Of a stretch of DNA of 64,000 bases, positions 50,929 through 59,946 are shown piece by piece (position 1 is the stretch's first letter; each line of letters opens with the position of its first letter). The notes beneath the pieces were generated by a model that searched no databases, had not been told where the DNA came from, and was given only the letters and a program-made list of their open reading frames with translations. Source of the DNA: Thermus hydrothermalis (lineage in GTDB: Bacteria > Deinococcota > Deinococci > Deinococcales > Thermaceae); contig NZ_JAKTNT010000012.1 in assembly GCF_022760925.1 (NCBI RefSeq), positions 21,948-85,947 on the forward strand, given 5' to 3'. Made by a program: the position numbers and the translations under genes.

Positions 50929-51750
50929 ATGCCGAGCTATCGGGAACTGGCGGAGGCCATCCGCAAGGTCCTCCTGGAGGGGGCCGTGGCCCCGAGGAGG
51001 CAGGTTTTGTCCCTTCCTTGGGGGCAGTTTTTGGCCATGCCGGCGGCGGACGGGGAGGTGGCGGTGTGCAAGCTGGTGACGGTGGCGCCGGGGAAGGCCC
51101 CCATGGTCCAGGCGGAGGTGTGGGCCAAGCGCCTGGCCACGGGGGAGGTCTTCCACCTTCCGGGGGAGGAGCTCACCCAAAGGCGCACCGCCGCCCTTTC
51201 CCTCCTTGCCGCCAGCCTCCTTGCGCCTAGGCGGGAAGGGGCCCTCCTGGTGGTGGGGCCGGGGGCCCAAGGGGAGGCCCACCTCGAGGCCTTCGCCGAG
51301 GGCTTCCCCCTCACCCGGGTCCTGGTGCGGGGGAGGGGGCGGGAAAGGGTGTTGGCCTTTTTAGCCAAGGCCCAAGAACTGGGGCTAGAGGCTTCCGAGT
51401 GGCGGGAGGAGGAGGTCCCCGAGGACGTGGCCTTTATCGTCACCGCCACCCCAAGTCCCACCCCCGTCCTGCCCCCCAGGGTGCCGGATGGGGTCTTCCT
51501 GGCGGCGGTGGGGAGCTATCGCCCGGAGATGCGGGAGGTGCCGGAGGCCTTGGTGGCCCAGGCCGCCCTCTACTGCGACACGGAGGACGCCCTTGTGGAG
51601 GCGGGGGAGCTTCAGGGGCTAGACCGCCCCGCAATCCCCTTGCGGGAGGCCCTTTTGGGCAGGCGCGCGGAGGGGCGGTTCGTCCTCTTCAAGAGCGTGG
51701 GCCACGCCCTCTTTGACCTGGCGGCGGTGCGGGCCTATTTGCGCCTATAG
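50929..51750 (+). CDS. Ornithine cyclodeaminase/mu-crystallin family protein
   Basis: 273 residues, shorter than typical ornithine cyclodeaminase (about 330). The NAD-binding GALLVVGPGAQGEAHLEAFAE and the family ending FKSVGHALFDLAAVRAYLRL are clear. In this family, short members often reduce delta-1-pyrroline-2-carboxylate or related cyclic imino acids, giving L-proline from hydroxyproline or lysine routes. The usual substrate-binding Lys is in the VAVCKLVTVAPGK segment. Which imino acid is used cannot be told. It starts 9 bases from the divergent AEC carrier gene. Confidence 0.82.
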   Translation: MPSYRELAEAIRKVLLEGAVAPRRQVLSLPWGQFLAMPAADGEVAVCKLVTVAPGKAPMVQAEVWAKRLATGEVFHLPGEELTQRRTAALSLLAASLLAPRREGALLVVGPGAQGEAHLEAFAEGFPLTRVLVRGRGRERVLAFLAKAQELGLEASEWREEEVPEDVAFIVTATPSPTPVLPPRVPDGVFLAAVGSYRPEMREVPEALVAQAALYCDTEDALVEAGELQGLDRPAIPLREALLGRRAEGRFVLFKSVGHALFDLAAVRAYLRL

Positions 51751-52653
51751 CCGGACCACGATTTTGCCCGTGTGCCCGCGGTCCAAGAGGGCCTGGAAGG
51801 CGGCTTCCGCTTCCGCAAAGGGGAAAACCCTGCCCACCACGGGTTTGAGCTCCTTCCCAAGCCGGGGGAGGAGAAAGCCCAAGGCCTCCTCCACGAGGGC
51901 CCTTTCCCCCATGAGGGGCGCAAGCCAAAAGCCCAGGACGGCGAGGTTTTTCCGCATGAGCCGCAAGGGGGGGATGGGCACCACCTCCCCCTCCGCCGCC
52001 CCGATGTAGACCAAGCGGCCTTGGGGCTTGAGGAGGGCGAGGCTTTCCTCTATGGCCTTGCCCCGCACTTCCAGGACGAGGTCCACCCCGCCCAAGGCCT
52101 TCACCCTTTCGGGTAGCTCCTCGTAGGTGGCGGCAAGGTCCGCCCCGAGGCGCTCAGGGAGGGCGAGCTTTTCCGGCCTCGAGGCCGCCGCTACCACCTT
52201 TAGGCCCAAGGCCCTTGCCACCTGCACCGCCGCCGTGCCCAAGGCCCCCGCCGCCGCCTGGACCAGGACGCTTTCCCCGGGCTCCACCCCCGCCCGCTTT
52301 AGGGCCAGGTAGGCGGTGAGGAAGGAGACGGGGTAGGCTGCGGCCTCCTCTGGGGAAAGCCCATCGGGCACGGGCAAAAGGGCCGCCTCCGGCACCGCCA
52401 CCCGCTCCGCCAGGCCCCCTTGGCCCACCAAGGCGGCGTAGCGCCCCTTCCCCACCCGCCCCACCACCTCCATCCCCGGGATGAAGGGTGGGTGGAGCCG
52501 GGTGAGGTAGGCTCCAAGCCGCAAGAGGTGGTCGGCGAAGTTCAGGCCCACCGCCTCCACCTGGAGGACCACCTCCCCGGGCCCCGGCTTGGGGTCTTCC
52601 ACCTCCTTAAGGACCAAAGGGGCCCCTAGTTTCTCCTGCACCCAGGCTTGCAT
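51745..52653 (-). CDS. NADPH:quinone-oxidoreductase-like zinc-free MDR protein
   Basis: 302 residues, the length of the T. thermophilus QOR-like protein of known structure. The GroES-like N-terminal domain is followed by the NADP-binding QAAAGALGTAAVQVARALGL (AxxGxxG). It lacks the zinc-binding Cys cluster of alcohol dehydrogenases. The enzyme transfers electrons from NADPH to quinones or reduces reactive enones; the natural substrate is unknown. TAAACT lies 6 bases before the ATG, and its 3' end overlaps the opposite gene by 6 bases. Confidence 0.93.
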   Translation of the reverse strand: MQAWVQEKLGAPLVLKEVEDPKPGPGEVVLQVEAVGLNFADHLLRLGAYLTRLHPPFIPGMEVVGRVGKGRYAALVGQGGLAERVAVPEAALLPVPDGLSPEEAAAYPVSFLTAYLALKRAGVEPGESVLVQAAAGALGTAAVQVARALGLKVVAAASRPEKLALPERLGADLAATYEELPERVKALGGVDLVLEVRGKAIEESLALLKPQGRLVYIGAAEGEVVPIPPLRLMRKNLAVLGFWLAPLMGERALVEEALGFLLPRLGKELKPVVGRVFPFAEAEAAFQALLDRGHTGKIVVRL

Positions 52654-52659
52654 GGGGGT

Positions 52660-52665
52660 AGTTTA
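52660..52665 (-). promoter_or_regulatory. -10 box (TAAACT) of the quinone-oxidoreductase gene
   Basis: TAAACT on the minus strand ends 6 bases before ATG 52653; leaderless spacing. It lies 37 bases from the divergent protoglobin gene. Confidence 0.45.
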
Positions 52666-52690
52666 ACCTGGCTTGGTATTCTTTAGCTGG

Positions 52691-53290
52691 ATGACGGAGA
52701 AGAACCTCGCCCGCTTTTACCAAATCGCCCAAGAGATCTGGAGCCAGCTCCCGCCCTCGGCCCGTTTCCGGCCCCTGGAGGACGGGAAGATCCTTTCCCG
52801 AAATGCCTCCCTCATGGAGGGCTGGACGGAGGACCTGGTCCAAGGCTTTTACGACACCCTCTTCGGCCACCCCGCCACCCGGAGGGTCTTCCGCGAAGGG
52901 GAGAGGCCCGCCCGGGAGAAGACCCTAAGGGACTGGTACCTGCGCACCCTCAGGGGTCCCTTTAATGGCCAGTACTTCGCCTGGCAGGCCTTGGTGGGGC
53001 TTGTTCACGTGCGCCGGGGTGTGACCAACGCCATGATGGCCGCCATGTGGAACTGGCTGGTGGAGGAAGTGGGGCGAAGGGCCCGGGAGCACCTCCCCCT
53101 GGAGGAGGCCCGGGCCTTGGAGGACGCCTGGCGCCGCTTGGCCTTCACCGTCATGGCCCTCATCGCCGAGGAGTACCTGGAGGCCTACCTCGAGGCCCTG
53201 GCCCTCGCCAAGGGCCAAGACCCCCGGGCCTTTATAGAAGAGGCCCAGGAGGCCGCGGCCCGGCTTTTGGAAAGGCTTAAGCCCGCCTAG
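52691..53290 (+). CDS. Stand-alone protoglobin
   Basis: 199 residues from ATG 52691. The globin-coupled-sensor/protoglobin fold is indicated by [31 protein letters not shown] and [20 protein letters not shown], in which His106 is the proximal haem ligand. There is no signalling domain, and the length is just that of protoglobin, with an N-terminal pre-helix. Protoglobins bind O2, CO and NO and may act in nitrosative or oxygen sensing or detoxification. It overlaps the opposite transporter gene by 4 bases at the 3' end; a weak TATTCT lies 8 bases before the start. Confidence 0.85.
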   Translation: MTEKNLARFYQIAQEIWSQLPPSARFRPLEDGKILSRNASLMEGWTEDLVQGFYDTLFGHPATRRVFREGERPAREKTLRDWYLRTLRGPFNGQYFAWQALVGLVHVRRGVTNAMMAAMWNWLVEEVGRRAREHLPLEEARALEDAWRRLAFTVMALIAEEYLEAYLEALALAKGQDPRAFIEEAQEAAARLLERLKPA

Positions 53291-54093
53291 CCCTTCACCG
53301 ACCCGGCCAAAAGCCCCCGCAGGAAGTACCGGCCCAGGAAGATGTAGACGAGCAGCGTGGGCAAGGCGGCCAGGATGGCCCCGGCCATGGGCAGGTTCCA
53401 CTTCACCGCCTCCCCCCCGGCGAGCTGCGCCAGGGCCACGGTGATGGGTTGGCTTTCCGGCCGGGTCAGGGTCACGGCGAAGAGGAACTCGTTCCAGATC
53501 TGGGTGAACTGCCAGATGGCCACCACCACGAAGGCAGGGGCGGAAAGGGGCAGGATCACGTGGCGGAACACGCCGAAGAAGCCCGCCCCGTCTATCCGGG
53601 CGGCCTCCACCAGCTCATCGGGGATTTCGCTGTAGTAGTTTTTGAAAATCAGGGTGACGATGGGGATGCCGTAAATCACGTGCACCAGGATGAGGCCGAG
53701 GAGGGAGCCGTAGAGCCCAATGGCCTTCACGAACTGGAAAAGGGGGATGAGGATGCTCTGGTAGGGGATGAACATGCCGAAGAGCATGAGGGCGAAGAGG
53801 AGGTTGGAACCGGGAAAGGGCCACTTGGCGAGCACGTAGCCGTTCAGGGCCCCTACCATGGCGGAAAGCAGGGTGGCGGAGAGGGCCAGGACCAGGGAGT
53901 TTTGGAACTTGGGCCGGAAGGCTTCCCAAGCGATGCGGAAGCTCTCCCAGTACACGGGGTCAGGCCACTGCCAGACCGTGTCCAGGGTGATTTTGGCGGG
54001 CTCCTTGAGGGCCGTGAGAACCACCAGGTAGACGGGAAGGAGGAAAAACCCCGCCATGAGGAGGAGAAAGGCGTAGAGGAAGATCCGGCCCAT
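53287..54093 (-). CDS. Sugar ABC transporter permease 2 (MalG type)
   Basis: 268 residues with six membrane segments. The BPD_transp_1 EAA loop is [20 protein letters not shown], followed by [20 protein letters not shown]. It forms half of the channel of a glucose-type importer together with the permease at 54093. The genes share one base (TGATG), so translation is coupled. No ATPase gene is present in this cluster; a shared MsiK-like ATPase elsewhere probably powers it. Confidence 0.94.
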   Translation of the reverse strand: MGRIFLYAFLLLMAGFFLLPVYLVVLTALKEPAKITLDTVWQWPDPVYWESFRIAWEAFRPKFQNSLVLALSATLLSAMVGALNGYVLAKWPFPGSNLLFALMLFGMFIPYQSILIPLFQFVKAIGLYGSLLGLILVHVIYGIPIVTLIFKNYYSEIPDELVEAARIDGAGFFGVFRHVILPLSAPAFVVVAIWQFTQIWNEFLFAVTLTRPESQPITVALAQLAGGEAVKWNLPMAGAILAALPTLLVYIFLGRYFLRGLLAGSVKG

Positions 54094-55202
54094 CAGCGCC
54101 GCACCTCCTTTCTGAGTTGGCTTGCCAGGTAGGGGATGACCACCACGGCCACGAGAAGGAGGAGGAGGATGCCGATGGCCGCCCCTTTGGCGAACTGGTT
54201 GCCCCGGAAGGCCAAGAGGTACATGTAGATGGCGGGCACGTCCGTGGGGGCGTAGTCCAGGCCGGCCATGGCGAAGATGAGGTCAAAGATCTTCAAGGCG
54301 ATGTGGCCCAGGACGATCATGGCGGAAAGGGTGATGGGGGCAAGCAGGGGGAGGATCACGTACCGGTAGGTCTGCCAGGGGCTAGCCCCGTCCACCTTGG
54401 CGGCCTCGAGGATCTCCACCGGGATGCCCCGAAGCCCCGCCAGGTAAAGGGCCATGGTGTACCCCGACATCTGCCACACCGCCGCCAAAATCACCCCCAC
54501 CAAGGCCAGGCTAAAGCCGTGGGGTTCGGGGTAGGGGAGGAGGTGCACCCCCCGTCCCAAGGTGAAGGCCCAAAGGAGGAGCACCCCGCCCGAAAGGAGG
54601 GCAAAAAAGCGCCGCTTCCTCTCCCCTTCCCGGTGGGCCCGGTAGGCCACGTAGAGGAGCATGAGCCCCACCGCAAGGGCGGTGTAGAAGGGGAGTTGGT
54701 TCCAGTCAAAGACCAGGACCTGCTCCCGGGTGGTGAGCCAGGGGAAGGACAAAGGGGGTAGGCCAAAGAGGGTGGGCAGGACGTTCACCCCGCCTTGGGG
54801 TTGGAGGAGCCAGCGCCAGATGGTCCCCGTGACCACGAAGGAGAGGGCCATGGGGAAAAGAAAGACCGTGCGGAAAAAGCCTTCCCCCTTGGGGCTTTGG
54901 TCCAGCGCCACCGCCAGGAGAAACCCGAGGCCCAGGCTGCCCGCCATGAAGAAGAGGGTGAAGAAGATGAGGTTCACCACGCTTTGGCGGAAGCGCACGT
55001 CCACAAAGCCGGTGAAGAGCTCCTGGTAGTTGGCGAGGCCCACGAAGTGAAGCTCGGGCCTTTGGGCCAAGGCCTGGGCGGGGTTCTTGCCCCAATCGCT
55101 CAGGGAGACGTAGAGGTTTTGCCCGATGAAGCCGTAGACGAAGATGCCCACCGCCACCAAGGAGGGAAGGAGGACCAGGAAAGCCGTGATGCGGTCGCGC
55201 AT
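54093..55202 (-). CDS. Sugar ABC transporter permease 1 (MalF type)
   Basis: 369 residues, larger than the usual 290-310. Between the second and third conserved membrane regions there is an extra block of about 70 residues with two more hydrophobic segments and a charged stretch ([15 protein letters not shown]). The EAA loop is [19 protein letters not shown]. It pairs with the MalG-type permease. The start ATG lies just after a strong hairpin (55215-55246) that separates it from the binding-protein gene. Substrate is probably glucose or a related hexose (from the binding protein). Confidence 0.93.
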   Translation of the reverse strand: MRDRITAFLVLLPSLVAVGIFVYGFIGQNLYVSLSDWGKNPAQALAQRPELHFVGLANYQELFTGFVDVRFRQSVVNLIFFTLFFMAGSLGLGFLLAVALDQSPKGEGFFRTVFLFPMALSFVVTGTIWRWLLQPQGGVNVLPTLFGLPPLSFPWLTTREQVLVFDWNQLPFYTALAVGLMLLYVAYRAHREGERKRRFFALLSGGVLLLWAFTLGRGVHLLPYPEPHGFSLALVGVILAAVWQMSGYTMALYLAGLRGIPVEILEAAKVDGASPWQTYRYVILPLLAPITLSAMIVLGHIALKIFDLIFAMAGLDYAPTDVPAIYMYLLAFRGNQFAKGAAIGILLLLLVAVVVIPYLASQLRKEVRR

Positions 55203-55214
55203 GTTTCCTCGGGG

Positions 55215-55246
55215 AAAACCCCGTGGGGGACCAAGCCCCCACGGGG
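55215..55246 (-). terminator. Terminator/attenuator hairpin after the sugar-binding-protein gene
   Basis: On the minus strand, an 11-bp perfect stem CCCCGTGGGGG/CCCCCACGGGG with a 6-base loop is followed by TTTT. It lies between the binding-protein gene and the first permease gene, like the hairpin at 32029 in the amino-acid system. Confidence 0.75.
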
Positions 55247-55256
55247 AGAAGGGCCC

Positions 55257-56492
55257 TTAGCGGCCCAGGCCCACCTGGTCGGCGATGGCCTGGGCGGCGT
55301 TGGCCGCCGCCTGCGGGCTCTTGGTCTGGAGGAAGATCTCCATCACCGTGCCGAACTGGCTCATGAAGCTCTCGGGCGCCACGGCCCCGTGGACCAAGGA
55401 GCCCACGATGCGGTTGGACTTCCAGTCCCGCATGGCCGCCTGGCCGTAGGCGTTGTACTTGGCGGGGTCGGAGTCCAGGCGGGCGGCGATGGAGCCCTTG
55501 AGGGGGTTGAAGGTGTCCTGCCCCTCCTTGGAGCCCACGAGCCTAAGCCAGTTGAGGGCGTTTTGGCGGTTCTTGGCCCCCTTGGGCAGGCCGAAGGAGT
55601 CGGAGAGCATCATGAAGACCCCCTGGGTGCCAGGGGAGGGCGCCCAGGCGAAGTCGGTGCCGGGGCGGAGCTTCAGGGTGGTGGCCATGTAGCCCGCCGC
55701 CCAGTCGCCCATGATGTTGAAGGCGGCCTGGCCCTGGACCACCCGGTCCACCGCCTGTTGCCAGGAGAGGCCAGCGGCGTCCTTGTTGGCGCAGTCCAGC
55801 ACCTTGCCGAAGGTTTCCCAGACCGCCACCGCCTTGGGGTCGGTGAACTTCAGCTTGCCGTTCCAGAGGCTATTCCAGCCGTCCGCCCCCAGCATGGCCA
55901 GGGCCACGCTTTCCCACAGGTGCTGCTGCGTCCAGTTCTCGCCCAGGGCCAAGGGGGCTTGGAGGCCTTTGCGCTTAAGGGTTTCGCAGGTGGCGAGGAA
56001 CTCGGCCCAGGTCCTGGGCGGGTTCACCCCCCACTCCCTTAGCTTCGCCGGGATGTACCACATGACGTTGGAGCGGTGGATGTTCACCGGCACGCTCCAG
56101 ATGCCCCCCTTGTAGGAGATGAGGTCAATGAGCCCCTTGGGGAAGGCCTGGAGCCAGCCCTCCTGGCGGAAGAGGGAGGTGAGGTCCTCCATGCGGTTCG
56201 CCACCACCCAGGTGCCGATGAGCTCCATGCCGGCGTGGACCTGGAAGGTGTCCGGAGGGTCGCCCCCCAGCATCCGGGTCTTCAGAACCGCCTTGGCGTT
56301 GACCCCGGCCCCCCCGGTGACCGTGGCGTTGATGACCTCCACGCCCGGGTACTTCTGCTTGTAGAGCCGGATGAGGGCCTCGAGGGCCGGCCCCTCGTCC
56401 CCCGCCCACCAAGAGAAGATCTCCAGCTTGCCCGTCTGGGCCAGGGCGCTAAGCCCCAAAGCCATGCCGAGTACCCAAAGCCACTTCCTCAT
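55257..56492 (-). CDS. Glucose-type ABC transporter substrate-binding protein
   Basis: 411 residues from ATG 56492, which follows GGAGGTAGGT; the longer open frame begins in non-conserved sequence. The signal peptide is [19 protein letters not shown]. The mature protein reads [40 protein letters not shown] and [11 protein letters not shown], nearly as in the T. thermophilus glucose/galactose-binding protein. Trp residues in IFSWW and [11 protein letters not shown] line the sugar site. It delivers hexose to the two permeases downstream. Its first 44 bases overlap the end of the ROK gene. Confidence 0.95.
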   Translation of the reverse strand: MRKWLWVLGMALGLSALAQTGKLEIFSWWAGDEGPALEALIRLYKQKYPGVEVINATVTGGAGVNAKAVLKTRMLGGDPPDTFQVHAGMELIGTWVVANRMEDLTSLFRQEGWLQAFPKGLIDLISYKGGIWSVPVNIHRSNVMWYIPAKLREWGVNPPRTWAEFLATCETLKRKGLQAPLALGENWTQQHLWESVALAMLGADGWNSLWNGKLKFTDPKAVAVWETFGKVLDCANKDAAGLSWQQAVDRVVQGQAAFNIMGDWAAGYMATTLKLRPGTDFAWAPSPGTQGVFMMLSDSFGLPKGAKNRQNALNWLRLVGSKEGQDTFNPLKGSIAARLDSDPAKYNAYGQAAMRDWKSNRIVGSLVHGAVAPESFMSQFGTVMEIFLQTKSPQAAANAAQAIADQVGLGR

Positions 56493-57648
56493 ACCTACCT
56501 CCATTGCGACGTGGGCTTTCCGCCCACAGGCCGCCCAACTCAAAGAAGCGCGCCAAGAAGAGGCTCGCCCCGCCCACCGCTGCCGCCAGGTGCCCGTAGG
56601 AGGAGGGTTGGACGGAAAGGGCGCGGTGGGTTTCCAAGAAGGCGTGTTCCGCCAGCGCGCGGCGCATGGGGGCTTCCAGGAAGGGGAATAGCTCCGCTGC
56701 CTTCCCCCCCACCACCACCCGGGAGGGGTCGTAGGCCACGGCCAGGTTGGCGAGGAAGCGCCCCAAAGCCTCTCCCAGGTGGGCTAGGGAACGGAGGGCT
56801 AGGGTTTCGCCCCTCTTGGCCTCCGCCAAGAGGGCCTCGAGATCCTCCGCCTCCCCACCCAAGGCCTGGTAATGCCTCAAGAGGGCCCCAAGGCCGAGCT
56901 CGGTTTCCAGGCACCCCTTGCGCCCGCAGGCGCAGGGGGCCTCCCCAGGGCCAAGCCAGTGGCCCACCTCCCCCGCAGCCCCGTTGGCCCCTCGGAGGAG
57001 GCGGCCTTCCGAAACCACCCCTACCCCGAGGCCGGTGCTAAGGACGAGGTAGGCCAGGTTGGCTTCCCCGTGGAAGAAGACCTCGGAGAGGGCAGAAGCC
57101 TTGGCGTCGTTCTCCGCTAGGGCGGGAAGGGGAAAGGAGGCCAGGTAAGGGGTTAGGTCCAGGTCCCGCCAGCCTAGGTTTGGGGCGTAGAGGAGCCTGT
57201 TCCCCACCACCACCCCGGGCAGGGTGAAGCCGAGGCCCAAGGCCCCTTCGGCTCGGGGGAAGACCTCTTCCCGAAGCCGGCGGAAGCGTTCCTCGGGCCC
57301 CGCCTCCTTGGGCTGGGCCCACTCCTTCGCCCAAAGCACCTCGCCCCGCCAGTCCAAAGCGAGGAGGACCGTGCCCTCCACCCCGATTTCGGCGCCCAGG
57401 GCGAAACGCGCCCCCGGGCGGAGGTGCAGGAGGGTGCCCGGGCGGCCCAAGGGGGGGGAGGTGAACGCCCCTTCTTGCAAAAGCCCTTCCTTGAGGAGCT
57501 CGTCCACGAGCCGGCTCACGGCGCTTTTGGCCAAACCCGTGAGCCGGGAAAGGTCAGCCCGGGTGAGGGGGCCCCGCCGCAGGTGGCCCAGGATGGCGCG
57601 GCGGTTGAGCCTGCGGATTTCCTGCGTGTCCCCTTTGCGCACCCTCAC
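56449..57648 (-). CDS. ROK-family transcriptional regulator
   Basis: About 399 residues from GTG 57648 (GTG 57642 is possible). An N-terminal winged helix ([20 protein letters not shown], then [17 protein letters not shown]) precedes the ROK sugar-kinase-like domain with [16 protein letters not shown] and the zinc/ROK signature [20 protein letters not shown]. It probably represses the glucose-transport genes that follow until glucose binds. The last 44 bases overlap the binding-protein gene, so the C-terminus ([17 protein letters not shown]) may be an addition. The promoter and an inverted repeat lie just upstream. Confidence 0.92.
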   Translation of the reverse strand: MRVRKGDTQEIRRLNRRAILGHLRRGPLTRADLSRLTGLAKSAVSRLVDELLKEGLLQEGAFTSPPLGRPGTLLHLRPGARFALGAEIGVEGTVLLALDWRGEVLWAKEWAQPKEAGPEERFRRLREEVFPRAEGALGLGFTLPGVVVGNRLLYAPNLGWRDLDLTPYLASFPLPALAENDAKASALSEVFFHGEANLAYLVLSTGLGVGVVSEGRLLRGANGAAGEVGHWLGPGEAPCACGRKGCLETELGLGALLRHYQALGGEAEDLEALLAEAKRGETLALRSLAHLGEALGRFLANLAVAYDPSRVVVGGKAAELFPFLEAPMRRALAEHAFLETHRALSVQPSSYGHLAAAVGGASLFLARFFELGGLWAESPRRNGGRYEEVALGTRHGFGA

Positions 57649-57653
57649 CCCCT

Positions 57654-57702
57654 TTAGTTCGTTCTCAGGACTAAGTAAACCACCCTCCCCGTTCTTCGTC
57701 AA
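57654..57702 (-). promoter_or_regulatory. Promoter and inverted repeat before the ROK gene
   Basis: On the minus strand, TTGACG (57702-57697) and TTTACT (57679-57674) are 17 bases apart. An inverted repeat TTAGT-N11-ACTAA (57654-57674) overlaps the end of the -10 box, a plausible autoregulatory site for the ROK protein. Confidence 0.6.
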
Positions 57703-57749
57703 GCCCTTGTCAGCAGGGGCAAAGCGCCATAGCCTAAGGGCATGGCCCG

Positions 57750-57910
57750 CTAGGGCCTCAAAGCCAGGTCCGTTGCCCTGGTGCCTGGGCGCGTAGTCCA
57801 GGCTTAAAGTGGGGAAGTCCGGTGCAAGTCCGGCGCTGTCCCGCAACGGTAACCGGCCAAGCTACGGGGCTTTCTTCGCAGGCCGGAAGCCCGAATACCT
57901 GCCAGGGCCG
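57750..57910 (+). ncRNA. Cobalamin riboswitch
   Basis: The conserved core is unmistakable: GGGGAAGTCCGGTGCAAGTC (57811-57830), the B12 box GCTGTCCCGCAACGGTAA (57835-57852) and GGAAGCCCGAATACCTGCC closing the aptamer (57885-57903). The outer stem boundaries are approximate. It lies upstream of btuF and would repress the operon when cobalamin is bound. A strong hairpin (57976-57999) in the expression platform follows it. This stretch is 411 bases without a gene. Confidence 0.93.
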
Positions 57911-57975
57911 TCCGCCTTTCCCCATGGCGGGCACCTCACGCGGATGGGGGGTTGGGGGCTTCCTGAGCTTTTCCC

Positions 57976-57999
57976 GCCCCTGCCGCTTTCGGCAGGGGC
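57976..57999 (+). terminator. Expression-platform hairpin of the cobalamin riboswitch
   Basis: Perfect 10-bp stem GCCCCTGCCG/CGGCAGGGGC with loop CTTT. The following sequence (GTTGCCC) has no T run, so control might be at translation or by Rho rather than by intrinsic termination. Confidence 0.6.
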
Positions 58000-58059
58000 G
58001 TTGCCCTACCTCCCCCGGGCCCGGTGCGCCTGGCCCTAGCGGTCTAAAGGGAGGTGGGT

Positions 58060-58914
58060 ATGAGGAAGCTTGTGGCGTTCTTCTCGGTCCTATTGGCCTT
58101 GGCCTTCGCCTTTCCCGTCACCCTCACGGACGACCTGGGCCGCCAGGTCACGCTCAAAGCCCCACCCAAGCGCATCGTTTCCATGTTGCCCTCGGTGACG
58201 GAAACGGTGTGCGCCCTCGGGGCTTGCGACCGCCTGGTGGCCACGGACGACTACTCCGACTGGCCGGAGAGCGTGAAGCGCCTGCCCAAGGCTGGGGGGC
58301 TTTACAACCCAAACCCCGAGCTCATCGTTTCCCTTAAGCCGGACCTGGTCCTGGTTTCCCGCTACGGGAGGCTTTACGAAACCTTAGAGCGGGCGGGGCT
58401 TACCGTGTTCGTGGTGCGGACGGAAACCTACGAGGACATCTTCAAGACCGTGCGCACCCTGGCCCAGCTCTTGGGGCTTCCCTCCCAGGGGGAGAGGCTG
58501 GTGGCCCAGATCCAGCGGGAGGTTTATGGGGAGGAGGTCCGGGCGGCCAAGGCCAAGGCCAGGCCCCGGGTTTACTACGAGATTGACCCCACCCCCTACA
58601 CCGTGGGACCCGAGAGCTTCATCGGGGTCCTCATCCAGAAGGCCCGGGGGGTGAACATCGTCCCCAAGGAGCTTGGGCTTTTCCCCAAGATCGCCCCCGA
58701 ATTCGTGGTGGAGAAGAACCCCGAGGTCATCGTGGCCACCTACCCGGGTGCCCGGGAAACCATCCAGAGCCGGCCCGGCTGGAACCGGGTGAGGGCGGTC
58801 CAGACGGGGAGGATCTGCGTCTTTACCGGGGGCGAGGATAGCCTCCTTTCCCGCCCTGGTCCCCGGGTGGCCCAGGGCCTGAAGCTACTCGTGGACTGCT
58901 TCCACGGGCGTTAG
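58060..58914 (+). CDS. btuF: Cobalamin ABC transporter substrate-binding protein
   Basis: 284 residues from ATG 58060, with GGGAGGT upstream; a GTG at 58054 is in frame but poorly placed. A signal peptide (LVAFFSVLLALAFAFP) precedes the BtuF/FhuD-type fold: KRIVSMLPSVTETVCALGAC, DRLVATDDYSDWP, NPELIVSLKPDLVLV and VVEKNPEVIVATYPGARETI. It binds corrinoid in the periplasm. The riboswitch just upstream and the permease and ATPase just downstream make B12 the substrate with good confidence. Confidence 0.95.
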   Translation: MRKLVAFFSVLLALAFAFPVTLTDDLGRQVTLKAPPKRIVSMLPSVTETVCALGACDRLVATDDYSDWPESVKRLPKAGGLYNPNPELIVSLKPDLVLVSRYGRLYETLERAGLTVFVVRTETYEDIFKTVRTLAQLLGLPSQGERLVAQIQREVYGEEVRAAKAKARPRVYYEIDPTPYTVGPESFIGVLIQKARGVNIVPKELGLFPKIAPEFVVEKNPEVIVATYPGARETIQSRPGWNRVRAVQTGRICVFTGGEDSLLSRPGPRVAQGLKLLVDCFHGR

Positions 58915-58917
58915 GCC

Positions 58918-59946
58918 ATGACCCTCTCCTTGCCCCTTGCCCTCCGGCGAAGCCTCGTCTTCGCCTGGCTCCTCGCCCTTTTGGCCTTGGCCTTGGTCCT
59001 GGGGCTCGCCTTGGGGGCGGTGGCGGTGCCCCCAGGGGAGGTGGTGCGGGCCCTTTTGGGCCTCGAGGCCAACCCCATCGTCACCGAGCTCCGCCTTCCC
59101 CGGGTCCTCGGGGGGATGCTGGTGGGGGCGGCCTTGGGGGTGGCGGGGGCTGCCTTCCAGGGGCTTTTCCGCAACCCTTTGGCCGACCCCTACCTCATGG
59201 GGGCCGCCTCGGGGGCGGCCTTTGGCGTGACCCTCTTGGCCGTCCTCCTTGGGGGGCTTTCCCCCGCCTTCGCCCAGCACGTCGTCTTCCAGGGCCTCCC
59301 CCTTTCCGCCACCCTCTTTGGCTTCCTCGGGGCCCTCTTCGCCACCCTCCTCACCCTGGTCCTCGCCGGCGGGGTGGCGAGGACAGGGGAGTTGGTCCTG
59401 GCGGGGGTGGTGGTGGGGAGCGTGCTCACGGGGCTTACCACCTACCTCATGCTCCAGGACGCCGACCGGGTGCGGGCAGTCTTCGCCTATACCCTGGGGA
59501 ACCTGGCCTTCCTGGGGTGGCCCTCGGTGAAGGCGCTGGCCCTTTTCCTCCTCCTTGCCCTGCCCCCCCTTCTCCTCCTGGGCCGGGTGCTGAATGCCTT
59601 GCAACTGGGGGAGGAGGTGGCGCAAAGCCTGGGGCTTCCCCTAAGCACCCTAAAGCTCCTCCTCCTCGCCGCAGCGAGCCTCCTCACCGCCGCCAGCGTG
59701 GCCCAGGCGGGGATCATCGGCTTCGTGGGGCTTGTCACCCCGCACGCCCTGAGGCGCCTTTTGGGGGAGGACTACCGGGTCCTCCTCCCGGCGAGCGCCC
59801 TGGGCGGAGCTGCCCTTCTGGCCCTGGCCGACCTCCTCGCCCGCACCCTCACGCGGCCCGCCGAGCTACCCGTGGGCGTGGTCACCACCCTTTTAGGAGG
59901 GCCCTTCTTCCTCTACCTCCTTTGGAGGCGCCGTGGACGGGCTTGA
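58918..59946 (+). CDS. btuC: Cobalamin ABC transporter permease
   Basis: 342 residues with about ten membrane segments. FecCD/BtuC family segments: LRLPRVLGGMLVGAALGVAG (early), FQGLFRNPLADPYLMGAASG and VGLVTPHALRRLLGEDYRVL (cytoplasmic coupling loop with VTPH). Corrinoids and iron-siderophores share this family; the riboswitch decides for B12. It starts 3 bases after btuF and ends 14 bases inside btuD. Confidence 0.95.
   Translation: MTLSLPLALRRSLVFAWLLALLALALVLGLALGAVAVPPGEVVRALLGLEANPIVTELRLPRVLGGMLVGAALGVAGAAFQGLFRNPLADPYLMGAASGAAFGVTLLAVLLGGLSPAFAQHVVFQGLPLSATLFGFLGALFATLLTLVLAGGVARTGELVLAGVVVGSVLTGLTTYLMLQDADRVRAVFAYTLGNLAFLGWPSVKALALFLLLALPPLLLLGRVLNALQLGEEVAQSLGLPLSTLKLLLLAAASLLTAASVAQAGIIGFVGLVTPHALRRLLGEDYRVLLPASALGGAALLALADLLARTLTRPAELPVGVVTTLLGGPFFLYLLWRRRGRA

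Noticed and set aside
54795..56042. Plus-strand open frame of 415 codons opposite the sugar-transport genes
   Set aside because: Shadow frame; the two opposite genes are well-supported transporters.
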